From the NCBI GenBank assembly GCA_052380005.1, contig JBQTCJ010000011.1: a DNA stretch of 64,000 nt. One strand, given 5' to 3'. Every line of letters starts with the position of its first letter. The stretch's first letter is position 1. The DNA is from Salinarimonas sp052380005 (GTDB taxonomy: Bacteria; Pseudomonadota; Alphaproteobacteria; Rhizobiales; Beijerinckiaceae). The position numbers and the translations under genes are program-made. This document shows, piece after piece, positions 21,896 to 30,884 of this stretch. The notes below the pieces were generated by a model that did not search any database, had not been told where the DNA came from, and worked only from the letters and a program-made list of their open reading frames with translations.

Positions 21896-22339
21896 TCAGG
21901 CGATCGAGATACGGGGCGGCGCGCGACTTCGGTGCGCGCGACGTTCGAAAAGTCGCGCGGGGAGACGCGTCGGCTGCGGGCGCGCGCGGGCGACGCGACG
22001 GGCGCGCAGGACGAGCGAGGGAAGCGGGGCCGAAAGCGCGGCGGACTTGGCGAGGAGGCAGAAGGGGCACGGGACCCACGCCGGACGCTCGTCACCGGCT
22101 CCATCACTCGTGCCGTCCTCGGCGAGCGTGAGATCCGCGTCCACCACCCCGTGACAGAGCGTCGCCAGCGCCTCGGGCAGCACGCCTGCATACGCAGAAT
22201 CCGCGGCGTGCGCGGCATGCCCGCCGCCGTGGCTCGCGGGCACGTGCGCGAAGCCCGACAGGAGAAGCGCGAGGGTGACGATCGCGACGAGCGACCGGTG
22301 CAACCATCCAGCGATTCGACGGGCGGACGGCGGAGCCAT
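21896..22339 (-). CDS. DUF2946-like small exported/membrane protein of copper cluster
   Basis: A 147-residue protein with an N-terminal hydrophobic segment (about 14-33), a His-rich stretch (SHGGGHAAHAA near 37-46) and CPFC at 91-94. A CP-x-C motif after a His-rich region is the mark of DUF2946 proteins, often found beside copper genes. The C-terminal ~40 residues are very Arg-rich. I choose ATG at 22339; an in-frame ATG at 22375 would overlap the hairpin and a putative -35. Likely first gene of the copper operon. Metal binding is inferred. Confidence 0.7.
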   Translation of the reverse strand: MAPPSARRIAGWLHRSLVAIVTLALLLSGFAHVPASHGGGHAAHAADSAYAGVLPEALATLCHGVVDADLTLAEDGTSDGAGDERPAWVPCPFCLLAKSAALSAPLPSLVLRARRVARARPQPTRLPARLFERRAHRSRAPPRISIA

Positions 22340-22345
22340 GCCCGC

Positions 22346-22375
22346 TACATACGCAACCGGGCGAGGCCCGGTCAA
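22346..22375 (-). promoter_or_regulatory. dyad/promoter-like element before copper cluster (or pyrG terminator)
   Basis: On the minus strand TTGACC (22370-22375) and TATGTA (22346-22351) are 18 bases apart. The spacer is dominated by a dyad, ACCGGGC and GCCCGGT around three bases (22356-22372). A dyad inside a long spacer resembles MerR/CueR-controlled promoters. However, transcription would begin almost at the ATG, and the same hairpin could be a pyrG terminator without T-tract. Confidence 0.35.
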
Positions 22376-22403
22376 GCCGACGACGGGCGAGCCAGAGAGA
22401 GGA

Positions 22404-24032
22404 TCACACCAGCCTAGATTGCACCAGCGCCGCCTCGATGAAGCTGCGGAAGAGCGGGTGGGGCTCGAAGGGGCGCGACTTCAGCTCCGGGTGGAACTGC
22501 ACGCCGACGAACCAGGGGTGGTCGGCGCGCTCCACGATCTCCGGCAGGAGCCCGTCCGGCGAGACGCCACAGACCTTGAGCCCCGCCTCCTCCAGCCGAT
22601 CGCGATAGGCCATGTTGACCTCGTAGCGATGGCGGTGGCGCTCCTCGATCTCGGTCGCGCCGTAGATCTCGGAGACGCGGCAGCCGTCGCTGAGCGTCGC
22701 CGCGTAGGCGCCGAGCCGCATCGTGCCGCCCAGATCGCCCGCGGCGGCGCGACGCTCGAGCTCGTTGCCGCGCATCCACTCGGTCATCAGGCCGACCACC
22801 GGCTCGTCGGTCCGGCCGAACTCGGTGGAGCCGGCGTGCGCGATCCCCGCGAGCGAGCGTGCGGTCTCGATGCAGGCCATCTGCATGCCGAAGCAGATGC
22901 CGAAATAGGGGATGTTGCGCTCGCGCGCGAAGCGCACCGCCTGGATCTTCCCCTCGGAGCCGCGCTGGCCGAAGCCGCCGGGCACGAGGATGCCGTTGAC
23001 GTTCTCGAGATAGGGCGCGGGGTCGGACTGCTCGAAGATCTCGCTCTCGATCCACTCGAGGTTGACCTTCACCCGGTTGGCGATGCCGCCGTGGTTGAGC
23101 GCCTCGATCAGGGACTTGTAGGCGTCCTTGAGCCCCGTGTACTTGCCGACGATGGCGATCGTCACCTCGCCCTCGGGGTTCTTCACGCGCTCGACGATGT
23201 CCTCCCAGGTGGAGAGGTCGGGCTCGCGGGCGTCCTCGATTCCGAAGGCGGCGAGCACCTCCTGGTCGAGCCCCTCGGCGTGGTAGGACAGCGGCACCTC
23301 GTAGATCGAGGGCACGTCGCGCGCCTCGATGACCGCCGTCTCGCGCACGTTGCAGAACAGGGCGAGCTTGCGTCGCTCCTCGCGCGGGATCGGCCGATCA
23401 CAGCGGCACAGCAGGATGTCGGGCTGGATGCCGATCGAGCGCAGCTCCGCCACCGAGTGCTGGGTCGGCTTCGTCTTGAGCTCGCCGGCCGAGGGGATGA
23501 AGGGCAGGAGCGTCAGGTGGATGTAGATCGCATGCCCACGCGGCAGCTCGTTGCCGAGCTGGCGGATCGCCTCGAAGAAGGGCAGGCCCTCGATGTCGCC
23601 CACGGTGCCGCCGATCTCGACGAGCACGAAGTCGTAGCCCTCGTTGCCGCCGAGCACGAAGTCCTTGATGGCGTTGGTGACGTGCGGGATCACCTGGATC
23701 GTCGCGCCGAGATAGTCCCCGCGCCGCTCCTTGGCGATGATGTCCTGGTAGATGCGACCCGTGGTGATGTTGTCCTGCTTCGTCGCCGGCACGCCGGTGA
23801 AGCGCTCGTAGTGGCCGAGGTCGAGGTCGGTCTCGGCGCCGTCGTCGGTGACGAAGACCTCGCCGTGCTGGTAGGGGCTCATCGTCCCCGGGTCGACGTT
23901 GAGGTAGGGGTCGAGCTTGCGCAGGCGGACCTTGTAGCCGCGCGCCTGCAGCACCGCCCCGAGGGCCGCCGAGGCGAGGCCCTTGCCGAGCGATGACACC
24001 ACGCCGCCGGTGATGAATACGTACCGCGTCAT
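22404..24032 (-). CDS. pyrG: CTP synthase
   Basis: A 542-residue enzyme, full length. It aminates UTP to CTP using ATP and glutamine. The N-terminal amidoligase half begins MTRYVFITGGVVSSLGKGLA with the P-loop and DPYLNVDPGTMSPYQHGEVFV. The C-terminal class I glutaminase has Cys380 in YFGICFGMQMA and the His-Glu pair in VQFHPELKSRP. GGTGAAGG lies just before the ATG. It is downstream of secG on the same strand; a strong hairpin separates them. pyrG beside secG is common in alphaproteobacteria. Confidence 0.98.
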   Translation of the reverse strand: MTRYVFITGGVVSSLGKGLASAALGAVLQARGYKVRLRKLDPYLNVDPGTMSPYQHGEVFVTDDGAETDLDLGHYERFTGVPATKQDNITTGRIYQDIIAKERRGDYLGATIQVIPHVTNAIKDFVLGGNEGYDFVLVEIGGTVGDIEGLPFFEAIRQLGNELPRGHAIYIHLTLLPFIPSAGELKTKPTQHSVAELRSIGIQPDILLCRCDRPIPREERRKLALFCNVRETAVIEARDVPSIYEVPLSYHAEGLDQEVLAAFGIEDAREPDLSTWEDIVERVKNPEGEVTIAIVGKYTGLKDAYKSLIEALNHGGIANRVKVNLEWIESEIFEQSDPAPYLENVNGILVPGGFGQRGSEGKIQAVRFARERNIPYFGICFGMQMACIETARSLAGIAHAGSTEFGRTDEPVVGLMTEWMRGNELERRAAAGDLGGTMRLGAYAATLSDGCRVSEIYGATEIEERHRHRYEVNMAYRDRLEEAGLKVCGVSPDGLLPEIVERADHPWFVGVQFHPELKSRPFEPHPLFRSFIEAALVQSRLV

Positions 24033-24057
24033 GGACCTTCACCTTCATGACGGCGCC

Positions 24058-24082
24058 CTCGATTCGCAAGCGGCGAATCGAG
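24058..24082 (-). terminator. perfect 10-bp hairpin between secG and pyrG
   Basis: CTCGATTCGC and GCGAATCGAG are exact inverted repeats around a 5-base loop, 26 bases before the pyrG start. No T-run follows on the minus strand. It may weakly terminate secG transcription or structure the pyrG leader. A second GC-rich stem (GGCCGC repeats) lies near 24110-24137. Confidence 0.35.
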
Positions 24083-24147
24083 CCCTGCCGTGATCATCCA
24101 CATGCGACGAGGGCCGCGGCCGCTTCGGCCGCGCCCGAGACCGCGCG

Positions 24148-24537
24148 TCAGCGCGACTGCGGGACCTCGGGCCCCGCCGGGGTGCCGCCCTGCATCCGGT
24201 CGAGCTCCTCGAGCACGCCGGGACCCGGCAGCGGCGCGCCGGGCGCGGACGGCTGGTCGGGCGGGGAGGAGAGCGGCAGCGTGTCGATCACCGAGGTCGG
24301 GGCGCGGTCGATGCCCGCCAGGATCGCGAGCGCGAGGCTGGTGGCGAAGAACAGCCCGGCGAGCACGGCGGTGGTGCGCGTGAGCACGCTCGCCTGGCCG
24401 CGGCCGGTCATGAAGCCTCCGCCGCCCGAAGAGCCGCCGCCCATGCCCAGCCCTCCGCCCTCGGAGCGCTGCAGCAGCACGACGCCGACGAGCGCCAGCA
24501 CGATGATGAGGTGGACGATGATCAGAACGGTTTGCAT
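24148..24537 (-). CDS. secG: preprotein translocase subunit SecG
   Basis: A 129-residue inner-membrane protein of the SecYEG channel. Two membrane helices (about 3-22 and 56-76) flank the conserved QRSEGGGLGMGGGSS and FMTGRGQASVLTRTTAVLA. The C-terminal tail is Pro/Gly-rich and disordered, as in many alphaproteobacterial SecG proteins. ATG at 24537 gives the usual MQTVLIIVHLIIVLALVGVVLLQ start; the 15 residues of the longer frame are atypical. GAGG lies 8 bases upstream. Confidence 0.95.
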   Translation of the reverse strand: MQTVLIIVHLIIVLALVGVVLLQRSEGGGLGMGGGSSGGGGFMTGRGQASVLTRTTAVLAGLFFATSLALAILAGIDRAPTSVIDTLPLSSPPDQPSAPGAPLPGPGVLEELDRMQGGTPAGPEVPQSR

Positions 24538-24697
24538 TGAAACAGCCTCGAGCGGCCCCGCGCCCGGCGGGTCGCTCGTCACGTCTTGCGATGAGCGCCG
24601 CGTCTAGCACGGTCGCGGCGGCCGTTCCACTGCGAAAAGCCGCCGCCCGCGCATGCCCGGCATGTGGGTGCCGGCGGCGGCAGGCGCAAGGACGCGC

Positions 24698-25315
24698 TCA
24701 CGCGGCTCCCCGACGGGCCATCGCATGGTATTCCGCGTTGGGGCGCATGTCGGTCGCAGAGGCGAGGCGGTTCGACATGGCGAAGAACGACGCCACCGCC
24801 GCCACGTCCCAGATGTCGACGTCGGAGAAGCCGGCGTCGCGCAGCGCCTGCCGGTCGGCCTCCGCGATGGAGAACGAGGCGAGGGCCACCTTCTCGGCGA
24901 AGGCGAGCATGGCGACGTGGCGGGGCGCGAGGCGGGCGGCGCGCCAGCTCACGGCGAGCGTGTCCCCGAGCACCGGGTCGCCGGATAGCTGGCGCACGGC
25001 CGCGCCGTGGGCGGTGACGCAGTAGAAGCAACGGTTCGCCGCCGAGACGACCACCGCGATCATCTCGCGCTCGAGCTTGGAGAGACCCGACGGCGCAAGC
25101 ATCAGGCCGTTGTAGAAGGCGGCGAAGGCGGAGAGCTTGGCGTCGTCGTGGGCGTAGGCGGCGAGCACGTTGGGCACGAAGCCGATCTTCTCCTCGCACC
25201 TGGCGAGGTAGGCGCGCATCTCCGGCGAGAGCTCGCCCGGCGGCAGGTCGAGCGCGGTGGGACGCGCCTCCGGCTGCTGGATCGGCGGCTTCGACCCCGT
25301 TCTCGGCTCGCTCAT
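24698..25315 (-). CDS. AhpD-like peroxidase-related protein (carboxymuconolactone decarboxylase family)
   Basis: A 205-residue cytosolic protein of the AhpD/CMD fold. The redox motif is complete: Cys96 and Cys99 in CFYCVTAHG, with His103. PSGLSKLEREMIAVVVSAANRC before it is typical of the uncharacterised peroxidase-related subgroup. It should have disulphide-reductase or peroxidase activity; the electron donor is unknown. The start is set at ATG 25315 (MSEPRTGSKP), after GGGAGAG. It is divergent from the glutamate dehydrogenase gene. Confidence 0.88.
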   Translation of the reverse strand: MSEPRTGSKPPIQQPEARPTALDLPPGELSPEMRAYLARCEEKIGFVPNVLAAYAHDDAKLSAFAAFYNGLMLAPSGLSKLEREMIAVVVSAANRCFYCVTAHGAAVRQLSGDPVLGDTLAVSWRAARLAPRHVAMLAFAEKVALASFSIAEADRQALRDAGFSDVDIWDVAAVASFFAMSNRLASATDMRPNAEYHAMARRGAA

Positions 25316-25442
25316 GACACTCTCCCGGCGCTGGCGCGTTGGTGCGCGGCGAATTGTTGCAGCGGGAGGCGGGCTATGCCAAGCCTTGCCGCGACGTCGA
25401 GCGCCGTCCGCCGGGGCGGCGCGCGACCCGAGGAGAGGCGTC

Positions 25443-28400
25443 ATGGACCGGATCGAGGACGGGGAAACGGGCGGCACGATCGCGGCGGCGATGGCCGCGC
25501 TCGAGGAGGAGCGCAGCCGCCAGGCGCCCCCGCGGGTGGTCGACGACCTGTTCGGCCGCACGCCCCGAGAGGACCTCGACCGCTACGCCCCCGCCGAGCT
25601 CGCCGAGCTCGCCAACGCCGCCTACGACCACCTGCGCAAGCCGCGCGCCTTCGCGCCCGGCGAGGAGCGCCACGACCTCCTCGTCACCGATCGCGAACTC
25701 GTCGGCGACGGCACCGCCCCCGGACGCGAGCTGACGCTCGTCGAGGTCGTCAACGACGACATGCCCTTCCTGCTCGATTCGACGCTGGCCGAGATCGTCG
25801 ATCAAGGACACGAGCCGCGCCTCGTCGCGCACCCGATCCTCTCCGTGCGCCGGGACGAGTCGGGCCGCCTCGCCGAGCTGATCGGCCCCGCCCGCGGGCA
25901 GACGCCACCCGGCGCGATCCGCGAGAGCCTGATCCACATCCATCTCGACCGGCTCGACGAGGACGCCCGCGAGCGCCTGCGCGCAGGGCTCGAGCGGGTC
26001 CATGCCGACGTCGCCGTGGCCGTGGCCGACTGGAAGGCCATGCGCGAGCGCCTCGCCGACGCGATCCGCCGCTACCGCGAGACGCCCCCTCCCCTGCCCC
26101 CCCAGGAGACCGAGGAAGCGCTCGCCTTCCTCGACTGGATCGCTGCGGACAACTTCACCCTCATCGGCATGCGCGAGTACGGCTTCCCCGACGGCGACGT
26201 CGCGGCGGCGCCGATCGAGGGCTCGGGGCTCGGCATCCTGCGCGACCCGACGGTCAAGGTGCTGCGCCGCGGGCGCGAGCTCGTCGCCATGACGCCGGAG
26301 GTCCGCGCCTTCCTGGAGAAGCCGTCGGCGCTGATCACGACGAAGGCGAACGTGAAGTCGCGTGTCCACCGCCGCGCGCATCTCGACTACGTCGGCATCA
26401 AGCTGTTCTCGGACGCGGGCGCGGTCGCGGGCGAGCTGCGCGTGGTCGGCCTGTTCACGGCGAGCGCCTACACGGAATCGACGGACGACGTGCCGGTGCT
26501 GCGCCTCAAGCGCGAGAAGGTGCTGGCGCGCGCGGAGTTCGACCCGCAGAGCCACGCGGGGCGCGCCCTCATCAACGTGCTCGAGAACTACCCGCGCGAC
26601 GAGCTCTTCCAGATCGACGAGGAGACGCTCTACGACTTCGCGCTCGAGATCATGAACCTCGCCGACCGGCCGCGCGTGCGCGTGCTGGCGCGGCCGGACG
26701 AGTTCGACCGCTTCGTCTCCGTGCTCGTCTTCATCCCCAAGGACCGCTACGACACGCAGGTGCGCCGCAAGGTCGGCGAGTTCCTCGCCGGCGTCTACCA
26801 GGGCCGCGTCTCGGCGGCCTATCCGGCCTATCCGGAAGGGCCGCTCGCGCGCACGCACTACATCATCGGCCGCGAGGAAGGCGAGACGCCGGACATCCCG
26901 CGGGCGCAGCTCGAGGACGGCGTCGGCGCCATCGTGCGCACCTGGGGCGACGCCCTGCGCGACGCGCTGCGCGAGGAGATCGGCGGGCCGCGGGCGCGCA
27001 CCCTCGCCGCGCGCTACGCCGACGCGTTCAGCGCCGCCTACCGCGAGGCCTTCTCCGCCCGCGAGGCGATCCGCGACATCCTCATCGTCGAGCGCATCTC
27101 GGCGGACCGTCCGCGCGCCGTCGATCTCTACCGCCGCGAAGGCGATCCGCAGACGCGGGTGAACCTCAAGGTCTTCTCCCGCGGCGCCGGCCTGCCGCTC
27201 TCCGAGCGCGTGCCGCTGCTCGAGAACCTCGGCTTCCACGTGATCAACGAGCGGACCTACCGCGTCGTCCCCGCGGGCGCCGCCGACGGCGATCGCGTCT
27301 GGCTGCACGACATGACGCTGACCCGCGCCGCCGGCGGGCCGCTCACGATCGAGCGCATCGAGAAGACGATCGAGGCGGCGCTGCTCGCGCTCTTCCGCGG
27401 CTTCGCCGAATCGGACGGGTTCAACAAGCTGGTGCTGGAGGCCGAGCTCGGCTGGCGCGACGTCGCCATGATCCGGGCGCTCGCGCGCTACCTGCGCCAG
27501 GTCCGCATCGCCTACGGGCAGGACTACCTCGCGAGCACGCTCGCGCGCCATCCCGCGATCGCTGCGGCGATCGTCGACCACTTCTACGCCCGGTTCGACC
27601 CACGCGTCACCGACAAGCGCCCCCGCGAGGAGGCGGAGGCGGAGGTGCGAACGCGCATCGAGGAGATGCTCGGCGCGGTCGAGAGCCTCGACGACGACCG
27701 CATCCTGCGCCGCTTCGTCAATCTCGTCGACGCGATGCTGCGCACGAACTACTTCCAGATCGAGCCCAACGGCCAGCCGCGGCGCACCATCGCCTTCAAG
27801 ATCGAATGCGCGAAGGTCGAGGCGATGCCGCTGCCGCGGCCGCTCTACGAGGTGTTCGTCTACTCGCCCCGCGTCGAGGGCGTGCACCTGCGCTTCGGCA
27901 AGGTGGCGCGTGGTGGCCTGCGCTGGTCGGACCGGCCGCAGGACTTCCGCACCGAGGTGCTGGGCCTCGTCAAGGCGCAGCAGGTCAAGAACGCCGTCAT
28001 CGTGCCGGTGGGCGCCAAGGGCGGCTTCGTGCCCAAGCGCCTGCCCCCCGCGAGCGACCGCCAGGCCTGGTTCGATGAGGGGCGCGCGAGCTACGAGGTC
28101 TTCATCGACACGCTGCTGGAGCTCACCGACAACATCGTCGGCGACGACGTCCGCCCGCCGCCGGACACCGTGCGCCACGACGGCGACGACCCCTATCTCG
28201 TGGTCGCCGCCGACAAGGGCACGGCGACGTTCTCGGACACCGCGAACGCCCTCTCGCTGGCACGCGGCCACTGGCTCGGCGACGCCTTCGCCTCCGGCGG
28301 CTCGAACGGCTACGACCACAAGGGCATGGGCATCACGGCCCGGGGCGCCTGGGAGGCGGTGAAGCGCCACTTCCGCGAGATGGACGTCGACGTCCAGAGC

Positions 28401-30293
28401 GAGCCGGTGACGGTGGCGGGCGTCGGCGACATGTCGGGCGACGTGTTCGGCAACGGCATGCTGCTGTCGCGCGCGATCAAGCTCGTCGCCGCCTTCGACC
28501 ACCGCGACATCTTCATCGACCCCGATCCCGACCCGGAGGCCTCCTTCGCCGAGCGCAGGCGCCTGTTCGACATGGGCCGATCCTCCTGGGCGGACTACGA
28601 CACGCGCCTGATCTCGCCGGGGGGCGGCGTGTTCTCGCGCAATCTCAAGGCGATCCCGCTCACGGACGCCATGCGCGCGCTGCTCGACCTCGACCAGAAG
28701 ACGGCGACCCCCTTCGAGCTGATGCGCGCGATCCTGCGCATGCGCGTGGACCTGCTCTGGTTCGGCGGCATCGGCACCTACATCCGCGCCACGGGCGAGA
28801 GCGACGACCAGGTGGGCGATCGCGCCAACGACGCGATCCGCGTCACCGGCGCGGAGCTGCGCACGCGGGTGATCGGCGAGGGCGCGAACCTCGGCGTCAC
28901 CCAGCTCGGGCGCATCGAGGCCGCACGCCGGGGCGTGCGCCTCAACACCGACGCGATCGACAACTCGGCGGGCGTGAACACGTCCGACGTCGAGGTCAAC
29001 ATCAAGATCGCGCTCGACACGCCGCTGCGCGACGGCCGCCTGGAGCCGGACGCGCGCAACGCGCTGCTCGCGGAGATGACGGAGGACGTCGCGGGCCTCG
29101 TCCTGCGCAACAACTACCTCCAGACGCTCTCGCTCTCGCTGGCCGAGCGGCGCGGAGCGGGCGACGTCGGCTTCGTGCGCCGCCTCATGCAGGGCCTCGA
29201 GCAGGAAGGCCGGCTCGACCGTTCCGTCGAGCAGCTGCCCGACGACGCGGCGCTGACCGCCCGCGCCGAGGCGGGCGAGGGCCTGACGCGGCCCGAGCTG
29301 GCGGTGCTCCTCGCCTACGCCAAGCTCCAGCTCTACGACCAGCTGCTGGCGAGCGCCGTGCCGGACGACCCCTATCTCGGCCGCGAGCTCGAGCGCTACT
29401 TCCCCGGCGCGCTCCAGGAGCGCTTCGCCGACGCGATCCAGACGCATCGGCTGCGCCGCGAGATCATCGCGACCCAGCTCTCGAACGCCATCGTCAACCG
29501 AGGCGGGCCGACCGTGATCGCGCGCCTCGCCGACGCGACGGGCGCGGACGCCCCCACCATCGCCGCCGCCTACGCCGCCGCGCGCGACGCCTTCGGCCTC
29601 GTCGCCCTCAACGCGGGCGTCGACGGGCTCGACACCAGGATCGCCGGCGCGCTCCAGCTCTCGCTCTACGCCGAGCTCGAGGAGCTGGCGATGAACCGCA
29701 TCGGCTGGTTCATCCGCAACGTCGACCTCGACCTCGAGCCGCTCGACGCCATCATCGGGCGCTTCCGCGAGGGCGTCGTCGCCGTCGAGGACGCGCTGGC
29801 GGATTGCCTGCCGGACGCCGCGCAGGCGCTCTGGCACGAACGGACGGGCGCGCTCACCGCGCAGGCCGTGCCGGAGGCGCTCGCGCGCCGGCTCGCGGCG
29901 CTGCCGATCCTCGTCGCCGCCCCCGACATCGTGCTCATCGCCGGCGACGCCGGCCGCTCGATCCGCGACGTCGCGGCGACCTACTTCGCCCTCGACGAGA
30001 CCTTCCGGCTCGGGACCCTCGCCGCGCAGGGCCGCGCCGTGGCGATCTCGGACTACTACGATCGCCTGGCGCTCGAGCGCGCGCTCTCGGGCGTCGCGGA
30101 CGCGCATCGCCGGCTCACCGCCGAGATCGCCAGCGAGCAGGGATCCGGCCGCGACGCGGTCGAGGCCTGGTGCGCGAGCCGTCCGGACGTGACGCGCATC
30201 CGTGCGGCGGTGGACGGCATCGTCTCCTCGGGGCTGACGCTGTCGAAGCTCACGGTCGCGGCGAGCCTGCTCGGGGACCTGACGCGCGGCTGA
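25443..30293 (+). CDS. NAD-specific glutamate dehydrogenase (large, ~180 kDa type)
   Basis: A 1616-residue enzyme that oxidatively deaminates glutamate to 2-oxoglutarate using NAD. The length matches the GDH180 class. The N-terminal ~700 residues include ACT-like regulatory regions. The catalytic core begins near 800 with YEVFVYSPRVEGVHLRFGKVARGGLRWSDR and GAKGGFVPKR near 857. A nucleotide-binding segment with GVGDMSGDVFGNGMLLS follows, then a long C-terminal domain. GGAGAGG precedes the ATG at 25443. It is monocistronic here and suits growth on peptides imported by the Opp system (inference). Confidence 0.96.
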   Translation: MDRIEDGETGGTIAAAMAALEEERSRQAPPRVVDDLFGRTPREDLDRYAPAELAELANAAYDHLRKPRAFAPGEERHDLLVTDRELVGDGTAPGRELTLVEVVNDDMPFLLDSTLAEIVDQGHEPRLVAHPILSVRRDESGRLAELIGPARGQTPPGAIRESLIHIHLDRLDEDARERLRAGLERVHADVAVAVADWKAMRERLADAIRRYRETPPPLPPQETEEALAFLDWIAADNFTLIGMREYGFPDGDVAAAPIEGSGLGILRDPTVKVLRRGRELVAMTPEVRAFLEKPSALITTKANVKSRVHRRAHLDYVGIKLFSDAGAVAGELRVVGLFTASAYTESTDDVPVLRLKREKVLARAEFDPQSHAGRALINVLENYPRDELFQIDEETLYDFALEIMNLADRPRVRVLARPDEFDRFVSVLVFIPKDRYDTQVRRKVGEFLAGVYQGRVSAAYPAYPEGPLARTHYIIGREEGETPDIPRAQLEDGVGAIVRTWGDALRDALREEIGGPRARTLAARYADAFSAAYREAFSAREAIRDILIVERISADRPRAVDLYRREGDPQTRVNLKVFSRGAGLPLSERVPLLENLGFHVINERTYRVVPAGAADGDRVWLHDMTLTRAAGGPLTIERIEKTIEAALLALFRGFAESDGFNKLVLEAELGWRDVAMIRALARYLRQVRIAYGQDYLASTLARHPAIAAAIVDHFYARFDPRVTDKRPREEAEAEVRTRIEEMLGAVESLDDDRILRRFVNLVDAMLRTNYFQIEPNGQPRRTIAFKIECAKVEAMPLPRPLYEVFVYSPRVEGVHLRFGKVARGGLRWSDRPQDFRTEVLGLVKAQQVKNAVIVPVGAKGGFVPKRLPPASDRQAWFDEGRASYEVFIDTLLELTDNIVGDDVRPPPDTVRHDGDDPYLVVAADKGTATFSDTANALSLARGHWLGDAFASGGSNGYDHKGMGITARGAWEAVKRHFREMDVDVQSEPVTVAGVGDMSGDVFGNGMLLSRAIKLVAAFDHRDIFIDPDPDPEASFAERRRLFDMGRSSWADYDTRLISPGGGVFSRNLKAIPLTDAMRALLDLDQKTATPFELMRAILRMRVDLLWFGGIGTYIRATGESDDQVGDRANDAIRVTGAELRTRVIGEGANLGVTQLGRIEAARRGVRLNTDAIDNSAGVNTSDVEVNIKIALDTPLRDGRLEPDARNALLAEMTEDVAGLVLRNNYLQTLSLSLAERRGAGDVGFVRRLMQGLEQEGRLDRSVEQLPDDAALTARAEAGEGLTRPELAVLLAYAKLQLYDQLLASAVPDDPYLGRELERYFPGALQERFADAIQTHRLRREIIATQLSNAIVNRGGPTVIARLADATGADAPTIAAAYAAARDAFGLVALNAGVDGLDTRIAGALQLSLYAELEELAMNRIGWFIRNVDLDLEPLDAIIGRFREGVVAVEDALADCLPDAAQALWHERTGALTAQAVPEALARRLAALPILVAAPDIVLIAGDAGRSIRDVAATYFALDETFRLGTLAAQGRAVAISDYYDRLALERALSGVADAHRRLTAEIASEQGSGRDAVEAWCASRPDVTRIRAAVDGIVSSGLTLSKLTVAASLLGDLTRG

Positions 30294-30338
30294 GACAACG
30301 TTCACCTTCGTTTAACCGATGCGTGCGCAGCCTGTCTC

Positions 30339-30884
30339 ATGCGCGCGCATCGGCCCCTCACGAGCCTCCTCGCGGCGGCGCTCCCGGCGCCGGGCCCGCT
30401 CGCCTGCGGCCTGCTCGCGCTCCTCCTCCTGCTCGCACCCCTCCTCGCCTCTCGCCCCGCCGAGGCAAGGCTCGACGACCTGCCCGACCTCATCCAGGCC
30501 CGCGCGCTCGCCATGATGGAGGCCTGCCGGGCGGCGGGCGGCAGCCCGGGCGACCCGATGTCGGCCATCGAGCGGCTGGACCTCACCGGCAACGGCCGCC
30601 CCGACGCCATCCTCGACGAGAACCGGTTCGACTGCCGGGGCCGCCAGTCGATGCACTGCGCGCCGATCGGCTGCGAGACCTTCGTCTTCGTGAATCAGCG
30701 CTGGACCGGCTGGAAGCAGATCCTCAGCCTGGTGGGCTCCTACTGCATCGAGTACGGCCAGCGCCCGCCGCGCTTCGTCACCATCCAGCGCAACCATTCC
30801 TTCGACGGCGGCTCGGAGATCCTGAACGTGCGCTACCGCTTCACGCGGGGCGTCTACCTCCAGGACGGGCGTGGAAGCTGCTGA
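30339..30884 (+). CDS. secreted cysteine-rich hypothetical protein, 181 aa
   Basis: No family recognised. A long hydrophobic signal (about 21-37, then ASRPAEA) is followed by an ~135-residue mature domain with several cysteines (ACRAAG, FDCRGRQSMHCAPIGCETFVF, SYCIEYG). These suggest disulphides in the periplasm. The segment LDLTGNGRPDAILDE resembles a calcium-loop or FG-GAP-like motif, and WTGWKQILSLVG recalls lipid- or wall-associated folds; neither is proof. The stop is directly adjacent to that of marC on the opposite strand. Confidence 0.65.
   Translation: MRAHRPLTSLLAAALPAPGPLACGLLALLLLLAPLLASRPAEARLDDLPDLIQARALAMMEACRAAGGSPGDPMSAIERLDLTGNGRPDAILDENRFDCRGRQSMHCAPIGCETFVFVNQRWTGWKQILSLVGSYCIEYGQRPPRFVTIQRNHSFDGGSEILNVRYRFTRGVYLQDGRGSC

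Noticed and set aside
25374..30305. 1643-codon open frame opposite the NAD-glutamate dehydrogenase, and similar long frames at 627-2525, 2619-4847, 6561-8696 and 53964-56648
   Set aside because: They are shadow frames. High GC suppresses stop codons on the opposite strand. The real genes on the other strand carry recognisable domains; the shadows show low-complexity Arg/His/Asp/Glu compositions and no domain.
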